The notes under the pieces are model-generated. The model was not told the origin of the DNA. It did not search any database and was given only the letters and a program-made list of their open reading frames with translations. From Lithodes maja (lineage: Eukaryota > Arthropoda > Malacostraca > Decapoda > Lithodidae), in the NCBI GenBank assembly GCA_037953745.1, contig JBAKBP010010416.1, positions 1 to 64,000 of the forward strand: a stretch of DNA of 64,000 nucleotides, written 5' to 3'. Both the position numbers and the translations under genes were made by a program. This document shows, one piece after another, positions 42,701-54,560 of the stretch; position 1 is the stretch's first letter, and each line of letters starts with the position of its first letter.

Positions 42701-43340
42701 TTTTCATCAAACCCTTGCAGACAATCTCTCAAATCCTCCCAGAAACCCTCTACCTCGTCTAACTCTCTTTCACTTCCTGGTCCATACGCACTTACAAAAA
42801 CCCACCTTTCACCCTTAAACCGCATTCTCACCCACATTAGCCTTGATGACACCTCTTTCCACTCTTTTATAAACTCTCTCAACTCCTCCTTCACAATAAT
42901 AGCCACTCCTTCTTTCCCCCTGACTCCCTCGTCTACTCCAGACTTTCTACCGATCACGTTTCCAAAATCCACTTCTCCCTCTCCTTTCATCTTTGTTTCA
43001 TTCAGTGCAAGGACATCATACATCCTTCTTTCAAATAACCTTCCAATATCCTCTCGCTTCTCACTCGCACCACATCCACGCACATTCAAAGCTCCTACTC
43101 TCAGGGTCCGGGACCACGAACGCGTTCCCTCGCCCCTATCTCTGTCTCGTTTTTTTGGTAGATTAATTTAAGGGGAGAAGGATACCAGGCCCCCCGCCCC
43201 CGATCCCCTTTAGCCGACTTCTACGTCTCACCGGAGAAAAGCGGTGGTGGAAATTTCTCACCCCTCCACCACAGAGGAGGCTACCTGCACCAGAAAGTGG
43301 CGGGCGTTGGGGTCGCCGCATCCCTACGCCATTTGAAAAA
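39764..43340 (-). mobile_element. Nearly full-length RTE-type LINE
   Basis: A (CTAT)4 tail at 39764-39780, a ~370-bp 3' UTR starting with GCTCAGGCCCAATCCCC, one long ORF, and a GC-rich ~250-bp 5' leader to about 43340. The 5' limit is set only by where GC-rich sequence stops. The 3' two thirds is shared with the chimera at 17949-20335. Confidence 0.88.
40153..43089 (-). CDS. RTE-type LINE ORF: APE endonuclease + reverse transcriptase (978 aa, uninterrupted)
   Basis: The N-terminal APE endonuclease shows NVRGCG, YDVLALNETK (catalytic E), VSAYGPG, VLGDLNARVG and SDHYLV. The RT shows GLDGIAVECIKKGG, KSACIVLYKGKGD, EEQCGFRRGRGCVDQ, FMDLEKAYDRVDRE, GLRQGCVMSPWLFNM and LLFADDTALVAD. The C-terminal domain has WYGHVERMGDERLTKRIC. 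In intact elements it nicks the target and copies its RNA there. No stop or frameshift is present, but one residue is lost compared with the chimera (IVLYKG versus IVPLYKG, a 3-nt deletion at about 41484). The first ATG chosen gives NVRG directly, so a few N-terminal residues may be upstream. Confidence 0.88.
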   Translation of the reverse strand: MNVRGCGASEKREDIGRLFERRMYDVLALNETKMKGEGEVDFGNVIGRKSGVDEGVRGKEGVAIIVKEELREFIKEWKEVSSRLMWVRMRFKGERWVFVSAYGPGSERELDEVEGFWEDLRDCLQGFDENENVIVLGDLNARVGNEPVEGVIGSFGVDGVNESGERLKNVCEECRLSVGNTFFKKRRIHKYTWHRLVRGETVERALMDYVLVTRERLCRLLDVNVMRGEAEGMSDHYLVEGKLRVKSYRRIRDKREVREVIKVSELEKSEKEREYKERLNEKWMEVREMEEREVEIEWQQFKKGVKASAEVVCGKRKVGGRGIRKGSEWWNDTVRKAVEEKRQCFERVLQDGSVEVWERYKEKRREAKRKIREAKKDANERWGQRLSENFEERKKMFWKEVNKVRKGGQKREESVKDENGELLVEPVEVRKRYAEYFESLLNTRDGREAVIEAEVDGDRLPRPPRWQGMNERIEENEVKEAVKQMRVGKAEGLDGIAVECIKKGGDVIIDWLMRLFNVCFAVSMVPIDWKSACIVLYKGKGDRQECSSCRGISLLSVVGKLYGRVLIERIIKCTEVAIGEEQCGFRRGRGCVDQMFAVRQLCEKYLEKHKEIFWAFMDLEKAYDRVDREAMWKVLRIYEIGGNLLEAVKSFYEGSRACVRVGNGELSEWFEVKVGLRQGCVMSPWLFNMFMDGVVREVKRRTMGRGLGLVGKNGRDWELNQLLFADDTALVADSDEKLQQVVKEFGVVCGRRKLKVNVNKSKVMVCNRGEHRVNLDVRLDGEILEQVECFKYLGGTISRSGGMEVEVKQRVCEGRKVFGAMGSMWKTRNLGVKVKSALYQGIVVPTVMYGAETWALKKKEKRGLDVMEMSCLRSMCGVTRRDRLRNEEIRRRVGQQEHLSARVDRRVLSWYGHVERMGDERLTKRICESDTRGDRRAGRPPLRWRDCVRKALDDRGMTIDQAGEVVVDKSEWRMLVNS

Positions 43341-43730
43341 ATTAGAGATGCAGAAGGAGAAAAAGACAGAAATAAATAATAACAATAAACTTATCCATAT
43401 AAGCGTACAGTCCTTAACTGAGCTGGGAAAGTTAGACTAAAACAGATACATGAGCTTCGGTGTAGAAGGTTTATTCAACATAAGTAATATTGGTTACAAT
43501 GCAGATATACCTACACTAAATTACTAAGAGGAGTGCATAATTCATAATTATAAACTAAAGGCATGGTTACATAGGTTTATGAATGCAAGCACTCGGAAAT
43601 ATTTACATATAGATAAATGTGATTCCTTAGGCAAAATAGAACTTCAAAAATGATTTCAATTAACAAGAGTATCAGTAGACCCCAAGAAAATTATGTATGG
43701 TTTTTGAGTATCGACAAGGTCAAGTACAAA
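43341..43730. other. Unassigned AT-rich spacer
   Basis: No ORF or recognisable repeat. Confidence 0.35.
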
Positions 43731-43895
<165 letters not shown>

Positions 43896-44570
43896 TGTCA
43901 AAGGGATGTTGTTACGCAAAGATATATATAGAAAGGACCTAGGATATTTAAGAGTTTACCAACAGAGACATTAAATAACTTTGAATATCAGTGAATCTTT
44001 AGATTGCACCAAGAAAGTGTGTAATGGAGTGGGGAATTTCTGTAATGCAAATTAGGGACTCTGACAGCCTGAGACAACGTAACTCAAAGTACTACAGGCC
44101 GAAGTTAACCAATAATCTTCCCCGTTGTATCAGGTATGTCAGTGTCTTGTCTAGTTTCTCTTCTCTCGCTCCAGGGTGGTGAGCTGGGCTCTGTGAACTT
44201 TTGTCTTCTTGTTGCTTTTCTTCTATTTATTTATTTTTCTTCTGCTTCTTGGTATTAGTTGGAGAGTAAGGAATGATGATCTCTCTTTTCGCCTCGCAGG
44301 GTTTGCAGAACGAGGTTGATACAGAACAGGAGATGCCGAATTCTGTTACAGAGCAAGGTTGTCTGATCTCAATGTATGCCTTGCAGATTATGTCGAACGA
44401 GGGTGCAGCTGGCCAGGATTCAATGCTATTTGTCTCTGTTTTAACCCATCTAATCCTAGCGACGGCTAAAAGCCATCAGTAGATAAGTCACTTCCTAGTC
44501 CCAGCGACGGCTGGGAGCCCTCAGTAATGTACTTTCCTTGTAACTGCCTGTATCAGGCTGTGCCTGGTAC
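43896..44570. other. Unassigned spacer with a short duplicated motif
   Basis: CCTAGYSCCAGCGACGGCT and AGCCVTCAGTA occur twice (about 44453-44481 and 44495-44527). A 69-aa open frame at 44273 has no motif. Confidence 0.4.
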
Positions 44571-44745
44571 AGTCGTCAGGATTAATTAGTTTCATTTTCC
44601 CTGTTAGTAGCACTGCGCGGTAGAGAGGTATCCCCTCTACCCCCTTTCCTTGTTGGTTCCATACCCCACCTAAACCCTCCCATTTTCTCTCAGACCCCAG
44701 AACTACACCCACCCTCCCTTCTCTCGCTCTTACCCAGCTAGGAGC
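44571..44745 (-). repeat. Dispersed repeat F, inverted copy 1
   Basis: Reverse complement of 51777-51960 over about 170 bp: GTACAGTCGTCAGGATTAAT, CCCCTCTACCCCCTTTCC, CAGAACTACACCCACCCTCC, CTCTCGCTCTTACCCAGCTA. Confidence 0.8.
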
Positions 44746-44841
44746 TACTTCTGGCACCTCACCGATTACATTTATTTTGAACACCTGATGAAGGAATGAA
44801 GTATTTCACACACATCTCTCGACCACCATCTCCTGCTTTTA

Positions 44842-45201
44842 AAGTACCAGCAGCTGATCAAGTCGTTTAAGGAGAAGTCATCAAGGATCATCGTCTCAGG
44901 AATCGTCCCCCGGCTTGGTGTAGAGAGCCGATTTTACAACATAGCCACCAGCACAAATCGTTGTCTAGCAAATCTCTGCAGGAAGGAAAACGTGGGATTC
45001 GTCGACACCTGGGACAATTTCTACTACGATGACTATTTGTTTTCGGACGATGGAGTTCATCTGAACCAGGTGGGAGCAGCACGTTTTGGGCGTCTTCTCA
45101 ACGATGCGGTGAAGGATTTTCGGAGAAGAAATCGACTCAGCACAGGACAACCAGGAAGGAGGACCGAAGACAGCGAGGGCGGCAACCTGCGAAGGAATTA
45201 A
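44842..45201 (+). pseudogene. CR1 ORF1 C-terminal esterase (SGNH hydrolase) domain
   Basis: Reads YQQLIKSFKEKSSRIIVSG, GVESRFYNIATSTNRCL, FVDTWDNFYYDDYLF, DGVHLNQVGAARFGRLL, then a basic tail ending LRRN at a stop. DGVH carries the Asp and His of the esterase active site. The N-terminal GDS serine block is missing because the copy is 5'-truncated. Confidence 0.7.
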
Positions 45202-45291
45202 ATGCTAATCTGTCAAGAACCGCGAATTTGGATAAAGCTCCACCAACACGACCCAAATTCAAAACCGCCAGGGATAACGACCGAGGACCGA

Positions 45292-48200
45292 TGTCAGCCA
45301 TGAATGTAAATGTAGATCCGATCAGAACCAAAAATTTGATTAAAGAACGTTCTGTGAGTTCTAAAACCGCAACTTTAAAGGTTTTCTATGCAAACGCTCG
45401 TAGCATACGCAATACATTTTCAGATTTAGAGGAACTAGTGTTTACTGAAAATTATGATGTGATTGGTATAACAGAATCTTGGCTCAATACAGTAGATAGA
45501 GACTTTTTAGCAGAGTATTCACTTCCCGGTTATGTAATGTTTGAGAAAAGCCGAATAAATAAAAATGGAGGTGGCGTTATATTTTATATCAAAGAAAGTC
45601 TTAACCCGACCCTCTTGTCAAAACCTCAAATTGTGAACGTCGACACATCTTTTGTGCTAATAAAGAATAATAAAGGTACAAAAATAATACTTGCATTAAT
45701 ATACAGACCTCCAGCTCAATCAGTGCAAACTGACCGAGAAATTTATGAACAAATTGCAGATGTAAGTAACTCACAAGATACCGTATTTTTTGGCGACTTT
45801 AATTTACCTGTGACCAAGTGGGGCGATACTCTTACTTCACACTCCGGACATGACTTGTATACGAACTTGCAAGAGAGTTCGCTTTATCAATTTGTTCGAA
45901 CACCGACCCGTGGTAATAACGTTCTTGACATTGTACTTGCAACAAAAGAAGAATAAATAGAGAATTTGAATGTTGGTGATGAATTCAGTAACAGCTGTTA
46001 CGACCGGGCACTCAGGTACACTAGGGCTCTTACACAGGACTCGAGTATGGCTCGCTGCCACAACGGAAACACACGATCCCAACCCCAGAGTACTGCCAGC
46101 CGAACAAAAAACGCCACTACCCTCCAGAGTTCTATCTGCTATATCGGGGTATACAAGAACTCGGTACTAGCGTTTCACACAACAGACTAATAACAAGACG
46201 GGAGTTATCTAGTCTGGTCAACAATCAAACAAAGAAGAAAGTACTACAACACTAAAGAATAGTGTTGGCCGAAGCCGAAGTAATCCACCCTTGAACTAAG
46301 AACTTAAGAAGTCCTCCACCCTCTACTTCGGATCGGCACTATTACGTTACGTTAAACAATAGTCCTCGAGCATCAAGCAAGGAATCTTCTGATAAGTTAG
46401 ATGCTTCTCGAATACTCATAAGAAGTAAGTATCGGATTTTGAACAGCAATTTAATGAATAACTCACTGGTAATTAAAGGCTTTAAATTGACATAAGAAGA
46501 ATTATAAGAATAAGCAATAGGATATGGCAAACATTAAGAAGAAGTACTCCGACAATGCACTGGCAATAGCCTACTAAGATTGTGCTCGTGGGCCACTAAT
46601 CTCTGAAGTAGCTAAGCGTGCCACGCATGAAATCAATAGTGCTTAAACAATAATATACATAAGGAGAAGCTTCAATACTATACTGTATCTGCTGGTCGAG
46701 CAAAGTCTAGCTGGGATATCTAAGGTTAAGAGACAATGGCTGAGCAAGCGGCTCGTAGCCTAGCGAGGTCCTTAAGACTGTGCGGCCAAATTACGGTAAT
46801 TGACGGGATGCTCTCTTGAGAGATCCAGATCACTAGTATCTGGTTCTCTCCTGGCGATCCTCTCAAAGTCAAGCAAATGAGATAGCACAGTGTTGGGTGG
46901 CACAGGCAAAAGCCCTCACTCGCAACACAGTGCTAAACTCCCACGGTACACAATCAAAAAGACCCCCTAGGCTTCCCACGTCTCCGTTGCAATTGTACTG
47001 GTTCAACCGCAACCTAGTACTCATAGGAAATCACAACTCAGAAACCCTATCCCAGTCTAGCATTGCCTAAACCAGCAGAAAACAGGAACATGAATAATCG
47101 CACACAGGGAAATGCATATACGAGTGCAACAAACATCAATCAATCCTATTCTAGTTAACCCTTCCAAAAATAGGCTATCTAACAGGCACTTATCTCGTGA
47201 GAACTCAAGCGATAATACTTTGGCTGACTAAATCTGCACCAAAGGGGTCATTGAGGTTATAAAGGGTCGAGAAGGGGAGAAGATAGGCTGTTCAGAGAGT
47301 AGAGAAAGTTCACATCAGTCGGAAGAATATGGATAGTTGCAAGGGATATGAGAAGTCGCTTTGCCTGATGAGTTCTGATCTAAAAATGGCGAGACCTCCC
47401 TTTTTATACTCGGCCCCGTAGCGAGCATAACGGCAATCATGACGTCACATTCTCTCTCTCAATCTGGGATCGACAAAGGATTCCCACGCTCTTGATGAGG
47501 GGGGAGGGAGGGGGGAAGGAGGGAGGAGGGAGTGAGGCGCTACACACCTCGTGGCGCGCACACTGTCCTCCGTTACATAACTCGCTCTCTCTCATCACAT
47601 CATTATATATATATAAATCTCCCACACACAATACTTATATATAATGATTTAAAATAGAACTCGTTGACTTAAAAGAAAACAAAATACATAATGATAATAC
47701 TTATAGTACAACGGTTCACATAAACTGAGTTAGGAAACTCTACACAGACTACAGCCAAAGTTCCTGCCCTGACGATCCTAGCGAGAGTGGGGCCTGACTG
47801 GGCGTTCTGTACAGCATGCTCATACTCGACATGCGTCACACAGCGACCATCGTACGATAACTTTCACTTTAAACTTTACTAGTAACGAACCAAATAGTAG
47901 CATCGAAAAAGTCCCTAATTTCAAGAAAGCAAACTTTCATAACTTAGAGCTATGTTTAAAGAAACTGACTGGAGCTTTTTAATTAACAATAACGACATAA
48001 ATACATCTTGGAAGTTATTCAAAACCACTTACCTAAAAGAAGTGCAAGACTGCATACCATCGAAAATATGGCGTCCAGGCCATAATAATAAGCCCAAATG
48101 GTGGAATAAAGATATTTCAAACTGCCTGCTTGCTAAAAAATTTGCTAATGATAGATTAAAATCCTCACAAAATGACGAAGAACGGGTGAAATTTGTAAAG

Positions 48201-50027
48201 CTACGACGCAAAGCCAAAAAGTTAATTAAGCAAAGTAAAAAGACCCTAGAGTTACATATTGCGAATCAAAGTAAAACAAACCCGAAAGAATTCTATAGTT
48301 ATATCAGAAAGAAAAAAGTAGTTACTTCAACTGTTGGACCGTTAGTCGATGAAAATGGAGAATACACCAAAGACGAAGTACAAATGAGTAATGCCCTCAA
48401 TACCTTCTTTGCATCAGTTTTTACAACAGAAGACCTCAGTGATATCCCTACACCATCGCCGATTCAGATTGATAATTCAGATGTTCTAAGCAATATCACC
48501 GTTACAGAGAGAGAAGTATTGAATTGTTTAGATAAACTCAAGGTAAATAAAACGCCTGGACCTGATACAATCTCGCCTAGAGTTCTAAAGGAAGCTAAGG
48601 ATGAGCTCTCCAAACCACTGACATTACTATTCAATAAATCCTTGCAGTCTGGAACTATGCCTGATCAGTGGAAGATAGCCAACATAACACCGATATTCAA
48701 AAAAGGCAGCAAATCCCTACCCAGTAACTATCGTCCAATTAGCTTAACCTCAGTTGTATGTAAAATGCTAGAAACGGTCATAAGAGACAGACTCGTAAAT
48801 CACTTAGAGGAAAATAACATACTTAAAGATACTCAACACGGCTTTCGTAAAAAACGTTCCTGTTTAACAAACCTCTTAGACTTCTTCCACGATATCCTCA
48901 ACCTCTACGATGAGAGTAAAGCTGTAGATATTATATACCTTGATTTTCAAAAGGCCTTTGACAAAGTTCCCCACAAACGTTTACTGCTAAAACTAAAAGC
49001 GCATGTAATACAAGACGGTGTGTTGAAATGGATAGAAAATTGGCTCAGCGGCAGAAAGCAAAGAGTAGTCATAAACGGTAAGGCATCTAAATGGACCGAT
49101 GTAAGTAGCGGGGTACCCCAGGGATCGGTACTAGGACCAATTATCTTTCTAATTTACATCAACGACATAGATGAGGGTCTCACCTGTACAATCTCAAAAT
49201 TTGCTGACGATACAAAAATTGCAAATAGCGTACTCTCAAAAGATCAAGTTGACGATATGCAACACAATCTAGATAAATTGTCACATTGGGCCCAAATTTG
49301 GCAAATGAGTTTCAATGCGGATAAACGTAAAGTACTACATATCGGATACCTAAATGAGAAAGCAAACTATTCGATGAATGGCACTCAGCTTAAGAATGTA
49401 AACAGAGAAACTGATCTGGGAGTAACAATATCGAGTAACCTAAAACCGAGTCAATAATGTTCAGAAGTTGTTAAGAAGGCAAACAAAATAATTGGCTTTA
49501 TAGGCAGATCATTTGAGCATAAATCCAAAGACGTAATCCTAACCCTTTACAATTCCTTAGTCCGCCCTCTTCTGGAATACTGCGTTCAATGCTGGTGCCC
49601 TTATTACCAAAAAGACATAAACAAGCTAGAACGAGTTCAACGTAGAGTTACCAAAATGATACCTAGCCTAAAGAACAAACCATACGAAGAGCGTCTTAGA
49701 GAATTAAATCTATTTCCTTTAACCCAGCGCAGATTAAGAGGTGACTTAATTCAAGTGTTCAAAATTATCAAAGGCATCGACAATATGAACTGTAGTAAGT
49801 ACTTCACTATCGACCAATCTAATTACACGCGGGGAAACGGTTGCAAAATTATTGGTAAATCTTTTAACTCACACGAATCTAAGAATTTCTTCTTCAATCG
49901 AGTTGTCAACTTGTGGAATGGGCTTCCCCGAGACGTTATAGACTGCAGCACCGTTGATTCATTTAAATTCCGCCTAGACAAATATCTCGCATCAAACCCG
50001 CGACTGACTGCGTTTGTAAATGAATAA
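45292..50027 (+). pseudogene. CR1-like ORF2 (APE endonuclease + RT), interrupted
   Basis: The endonuclease shows YANARSIRN, VIGITESWL, YRPPAQS and GDFNLPVTKW. The RT shows KTPGPDTISPRVLKEA, SNYRPISLTSVVCKMLE, THGFRKKRSC-like DTQHGFRKKRSC, IYLDFQKAFDKVPH, SSGVPQGSVLGPI and FADDTKI. The C-terminal domain runs LRPLLEYCVQCWCPY to RRLRGDLIQVFKI and WNGLPRDVI. Damage: a TAA at 45954-45956 where the chimera has Leu, the solo LTR splitting the SDH motif, a 1-nt loss near 47942 before MFKETDW, and a TAA at 49455-49457 within KPSQ*CSEVV. The RT active site FADD is unchanged. Confidence 0.88.
45996..47840 (-). mobile_element. Solo LTR of the Gmr1-like element, with CAGC target duplication
   Basis: 1845 bp, reverse complement of the 1855-bp LTRs, starting TGTTACGACC and ending GCGTCACA. 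CAGC lies at 45992-45995 and again at 47841-47844. The uninterrupted CR1 sequence in the chimera (about 20705) has a single CAGC there. It is visibly more diverged than the 5857-14057 pair, so older. Confidence 0.93.
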
Positions 50028-50290
50028 CTTTATTTTATCCTCCCCTCAGTTACTAACCCATATGTCCCCTACTAACTTCCTAGTCCTGCCACGTTAGTGG
50101 CAGGGCAGTAGTTCCCTTTCCAATGTTCCCTTACCCACTCTAAACCACTGTTTGGACACTTGATCCTCAGTGTTTTGGAGGACAAGCAGTCTAGAAGGGT
50201 CACTAGATCTGTTGTTGCTTGATTTCCTTTGTACTCCTTTGTACTTCCTTTGTACTCCTGCACATTAAAAATATGAAATAAACGAAACCT
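50028..50290 (+). other. 3' UTR of the CR1-like LINE
   Basis: Contains GTCCTGCCACGTTAGTGGCAGG, a short palindrome, and tandem TTTGTACTCC repeats (50228-50268) before the A-rich end. Confidence 0.65.
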
Positions 50291-51647
50291 AACCTGAAGC
50301 TGCTAATTACTACCGTTACTAGTAGGGTTAACGTTACTGTATTAGTGTTTATGGATATACCAGGTATGAGGGGTAGATATACACACTTATATAATTATGT
50401 ATAAGGCATAATGATATTATTTGGTTATACACGAAACTGTTATACAGAGTGGTATTGTAGTAGAAGAATTATAGATCAGTTCAATATTATAACTCTTGTA
50501 GTTAGTCTGGGATATAATAAATGGGCGTTATATAGCTATTAAATAATTATTCTTAACAGGTGTGAATTCCAATTATCTTGAAAGTTATCTCAAGAGAATA
50601 AGCTTGAATAGGCATGAAGCTGTCAATATTATTTTGTGGAGTAGATATTCTACGTCTTGCCATTACTCAGGGAGTATTTAACACAATTTGCTATGTTTCA
50701 ACCCACATTGCTACTTAGCTATATAGCGGACGCCCCCCTTAACTTGGTTACAACACAAGATACCTGATAAAATAGAGTAACCCTATGGCAAGGTTTTAAG
50801 GGTAAGGTGACAATATGAATAAGTCCTTCCCTAATGTATGGGTGAACGTAAATGTTGAGGGAAAGGGAACTTGAAAATAAGACCCACCCTAATGGATAGA
50901 TGAGCGTAAGAGTGCCCTAGGGGTAGTTAGTAAAAATAGGGCATATATATTGGTTATCAACCCTTCAGGATTATTTAGCCTGTTTAAATCAAGTAATATT
51001 TTCAAAGCTGGAGCTTCTTTTCAAAAACTACAGTACAGTACCTTGCCGAGGGTAGTTCGTGTCCCGTTTATACATTATGGTCCATTAGGAAAGCAATATA
51101 GCCTAATAATTTGGTAGATAGCTATGTTAAGAGTGTTGAATTCACGTAATGCAGTCACATGGCCGACTCAAGGGGCACATTCTCGGCAATAATTCATAGC
51201 ATGTATTGGCAAATTGGCTGTTTACACTTAATGAGTCCTGAATTGTCTGAAAGCAGTGAGATTTGTGGAGAAAATCATCAAGCAAATGTTTAGTTCTTGT
51301 ATACGGTGCTAATAAGTAGTTATATTAGTATTAAATATGTTATAAAAAGAAATAATTCAAAATAATTGAATGGTTTATTTTGTGTGTTTATTGATGGGAG
51401 AGACTCATGGAGGAATTGACACAGACGGTCCTCATTGTCTCAAGCTTGTTAAGTAGCCGAGCCTGAGCCATTAAAACTATGAACAGGAAATACAACTTCG
51501 CGTGGGTTAGTTTGGCAGTTTTATTAGAGTATGATGGTTCAACAGTATTAAACCATCAGTGAATTGGTATGAAGCTTTCAGGTTTCAATGGTAGGCCTAA
51601 ATGTATCAGTATGAATCACTGGAATCATATGTAAGGTTTCCGTCGAA
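50291..51647. other. Unassigned AT-rich DNA
   Basis: No ORF above noise, and no repeat shared with other parts of the window was noticed. Confidence 0.35.
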
Positions 51648-51680
51648 CTTTCCCCCCCCCCCCCTCTCTCTCTCTCTTAC
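51648..51680. repeat. Poly-C followed by (TC)n
   Basis: Twelve or more C and then about seven TC units. Confidence 0.85.
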
Positions 51681-51776
51681 TTTCAAATTTAGTAAAGCTC
51701 ATACTTAGCTCTACCTATGATACATTGCATTCCTTCATTAGTTGTTCAGAATACATGCAATTGGTGAGGTCCTTAA

Positions 51777-51965
51777 GTAGCTGGGTGAGAGCGAGAGAAG
51801 GGAGGGTGGGTGTAGTTCTGGGGTCGGAGAGAAAATGGGAGGGTTTTGGTGGGGGTATGGAACCAACAAGGAAAGGAGGTAGAGGGGATACCCCTCCACC
51901 GTGCAGTACTACTAACGTCTAGTCCAGGGGAAATGAAACTAATTAATCCTGATGACTGTACCACG
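51777..51965 (+). repeat. Dispersed repeat F, copy 2
   Basis: TAGCTGGGTGAGAGCGAGAG, GGGTGTAGTTCTGGGGTC, GGAACCAACAAGGAAAGG, AATTAATCCTGATGACTGTACC; inverted relative to 44571-44745. Confidence 0.8.
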
Positions 51966-52419
51966 ACCGTTTGAGCATTGCTCTGAATATGGCAACACTT
52001 CTCAGCTTATATCCAACCCTCTGAAGGCTGAGAGAGCCAGTCTTCCTTCATCTCTTGAGGTGGAAGGTTGTTCTATCTTGCCATTTTGGCCACATTGCTT
52101 GGGACTGGGGGGGACTTTTATTACTGTATCCTCCGGTACAGTAGGGGTTAACCAAATTTATGTGAGGGACTGAGGGTGTTAGCCTGTTGATAAGTTGCTC
52201 CTCTTGCTACTTGATAATTTTCTTGCTGGTTCTGGTCCTGGTGCTCTTGAGAGGAGAAAGGGTTTTTGTAGTGGGGATTGGGCAAATCTTGTGCCCTTGT
52301 GGTGTTGGTCTGAAGTTTCTCAACTCCGCCCCTTCACCCGGGAACGGCGAGAACAGGTAAGGCCTGAAAAAAAAACTTTTAAAAGGCCCCAGTAGCACTT
52401 AAAACAAATTAAATGGTGT
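51966..52419. other. Unassigned spacer
   Basis: No supported coding sequence. Confidence 0.35.
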
Positions 52420-52838
52420 TTAACCCACTGAGCCCCAGGCAATATAATATAAATGTACACTCCAGGCCCAGCAGGTTGTCAAAAAAACAAAATTTCAGAA
52501 AACACCTGGAATGGGTTAGAAATGAAGGAAAAACAACAAAACACTGATCCCCTAGGTCATTAAAGGGTCGTAAGGGGCGCCCAAAAGTCGGTATTAACAT
52601 GGGGAAATGGGTAGGCAAAAACATGCAAAAACACGTATTTGCGTGTTTACGTGCACGCGGTTGGACTTTGAGGGTTTTCAACCATCGGGGATACTTACGC
52701 AGTTCCCATACAAATCTGAGCCCTCTAAGTGCCATAGGACCGGAGTAATTAACCGCGACGCACTCTATGCGTCGCTGGGGTTTAGCGTTACATACATTGC
52801 CGACGCATATGCTGCGGCGCTGGGGTCCTATGGGTTAA
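52420..52838. mobile_element. TTAA MITE family D
   Basis: Left TTAACCCACTGAGCCCCAGG. The right end is the reverse complement of TTAACCCATAGGACCCCAGC. TTAA at 52420-52423 and 52835-52838. The interior has CGACGCA...GCGTCG inverted blocks near the right end. Confidence 0.7.
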
Positions 52839-53969
52839 GTGAGATAATTCCCCTCCATACCTCCTATCACTCCTCCACATATGTCAAAGTCCCCTCCTTC
52901 CCCCCCTTCAATTATTACCTATTTTTCCTCTTATTCCCATGTTTATCGGTGTTTTTACTGTGCTAATATCTCCAAACCGGTCTTAAGGTGTGGTCTTACG
53001 TGTGTTTATGCATGGGAAAGAGAGGGAGAGAGAGAAAAACAGGCCTCAGAGTCCCTCCAGACATTGAGAGAGCAGGGTGTAGGCCTCGCGTGTCTCTCAC
53101 CTCATGAATGAACGGTTGGCAATAATTCGTGACTTTCACCCTCCAAACACTATTCTCACTTTTTTTATTGCTGTTACATGTTACTATCTTCATAATAAAC
53201 GTAAAATAGGCGCATATGAATAAGTAATAACGATATTTATCGTAAAATTACAATTTTAGGCTGGAATGAGGCCTAATATGGCCGCCCAGTTATAGGGTGT
53301 TCATTACATATAGCTCGCGCTTAGCAGGTCAAGCAGGGGAGGTGGAAGGAAAGTTACCAGCTGGGTGATGCATGTCTCGGGTGGATGGTGCTCTGACATT
53401 ATGAGCTCTGTGATTGGCCGTGACAGCAGGAGAGACAGAAAACAGAGTGGTCGGGGTAAACCCGGAAAGTTCGATAAGCCTTATGGAAGGTTCTCCTGAT
53501 AGATGCCAATAGGCCTCACAGAAGCGTAATTTTCTAAAACGTTCAAAATCTGTGGCATGGGTGGAATATGTATGTAAATTGAGTGGCAACTAGGACAATG
53601 TGTCAACTCTCGATACCCAACATCAAAATACACCCACTTCAAACACGCACCCTCATTATTTTGGAGGCAATGGCATCACACAGGGACTGTCCATTAACCC
53701 CATATATATCTTATATCTCATGTATATACAGTATACAGTACAAGCAGGGCCCGGGAGAGGGAGGTGGAGCTGTTATCTTAGCACCAGAGCCCGGCCTCAT
53801 AGGGGGCCCGGGCATGTTGAGTGTAATAACATAATAATATAATAATATAATATCGAGGGCAATCCCAGACTGCCCTCCAAAACACCCTCTCCTCCTATCA
53901 ATACATTATACTACAAACACCTTACATACTACACTACTTTCTTACCCCAAAAAAATTACGAATACACGA
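52839..53969. other. Unassigned spacer
   Basis: Short GA tract at about 53022. GGGCCCGGGAGAG and GGGGGCCCGGGCATG (53747-53815) flank a 55-bp block, followed by (AATAT)n to 53852. No gene supported. Confidence 0.35.
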
Positions 53970-54325
53970 CCAGCCTCGGAGTCCCCAGGGGGGATGGGGG
54001 GGGGGGGAATCAGAAATGCACCCATCCAAGTGATCCCTGGCAATGACTCCGCAAAATGCCCTGGACCACTATCTTCTACTCTTACTATTAACTTCTGCAA
54101 CATTTGTGGCCTCTCCTCTAACTTCCACTCTGTAGAATACCACCTCTCCTCTGCCAACCCTGACCTTCTCTTTCTCACCGAAACTCAGGTGTCTGGGACT
54201 ACTGGCAGCAAATCCTTCTCTGTATTCTCCTACTATCTCTATCCTCAGTTTCAAGCTAAAGGTGGATGTTGCGAATATGTGCGCAACAATTTTGCTTTCT
54301 CTCATGTTCCCAACTTTAACTCTTC

Positions 54326-54560
54326 TTAACCCTTTCACGATTTTATGATGCAGAGGTTGCCAGATTAGCAATAATAAATAGAGATCTCTCAGTCTTATAA
54401 TTACCTCTCCAAAATTAGTTTTCTGCCCACAGCTAACTCAAAGACAACTGCAGAGGTTGAAGTAACTAAACTAAAGGTTTCTAAATACCCCTGATGGTAA
54501 CAAAGGCTTTAAAGTATCCCTAATAGGCTCAAAATTGCGTCAAAAACGTGAGAGGGTTAA
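54326..54560. mobile_element. TTAA MITE family C inside the LINE
   Basis: TTAACCCTTTCACGATTTT at the left. The right end is the reverse complement of TTAACCCTCTCACGTTTTTG. TTAA at 54326-54329 and 54557-54560. Confidence 0.82.

Larger units (their letters stand above)
44842..50290 (+). mobile_element. CR1-like LINE, 5'-truncated, split by a solo LTR
   Basis: Order: ORF1 esterase C-terminus, ORF2 endonuclease, [solo LTR 45996-47840], rest of endonuclease, RT, C-terminal domain, and a short 3' UTR ending with A-rich ATTAAAAATATGAAATAAACG near 50285. Confidence 0.88.
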
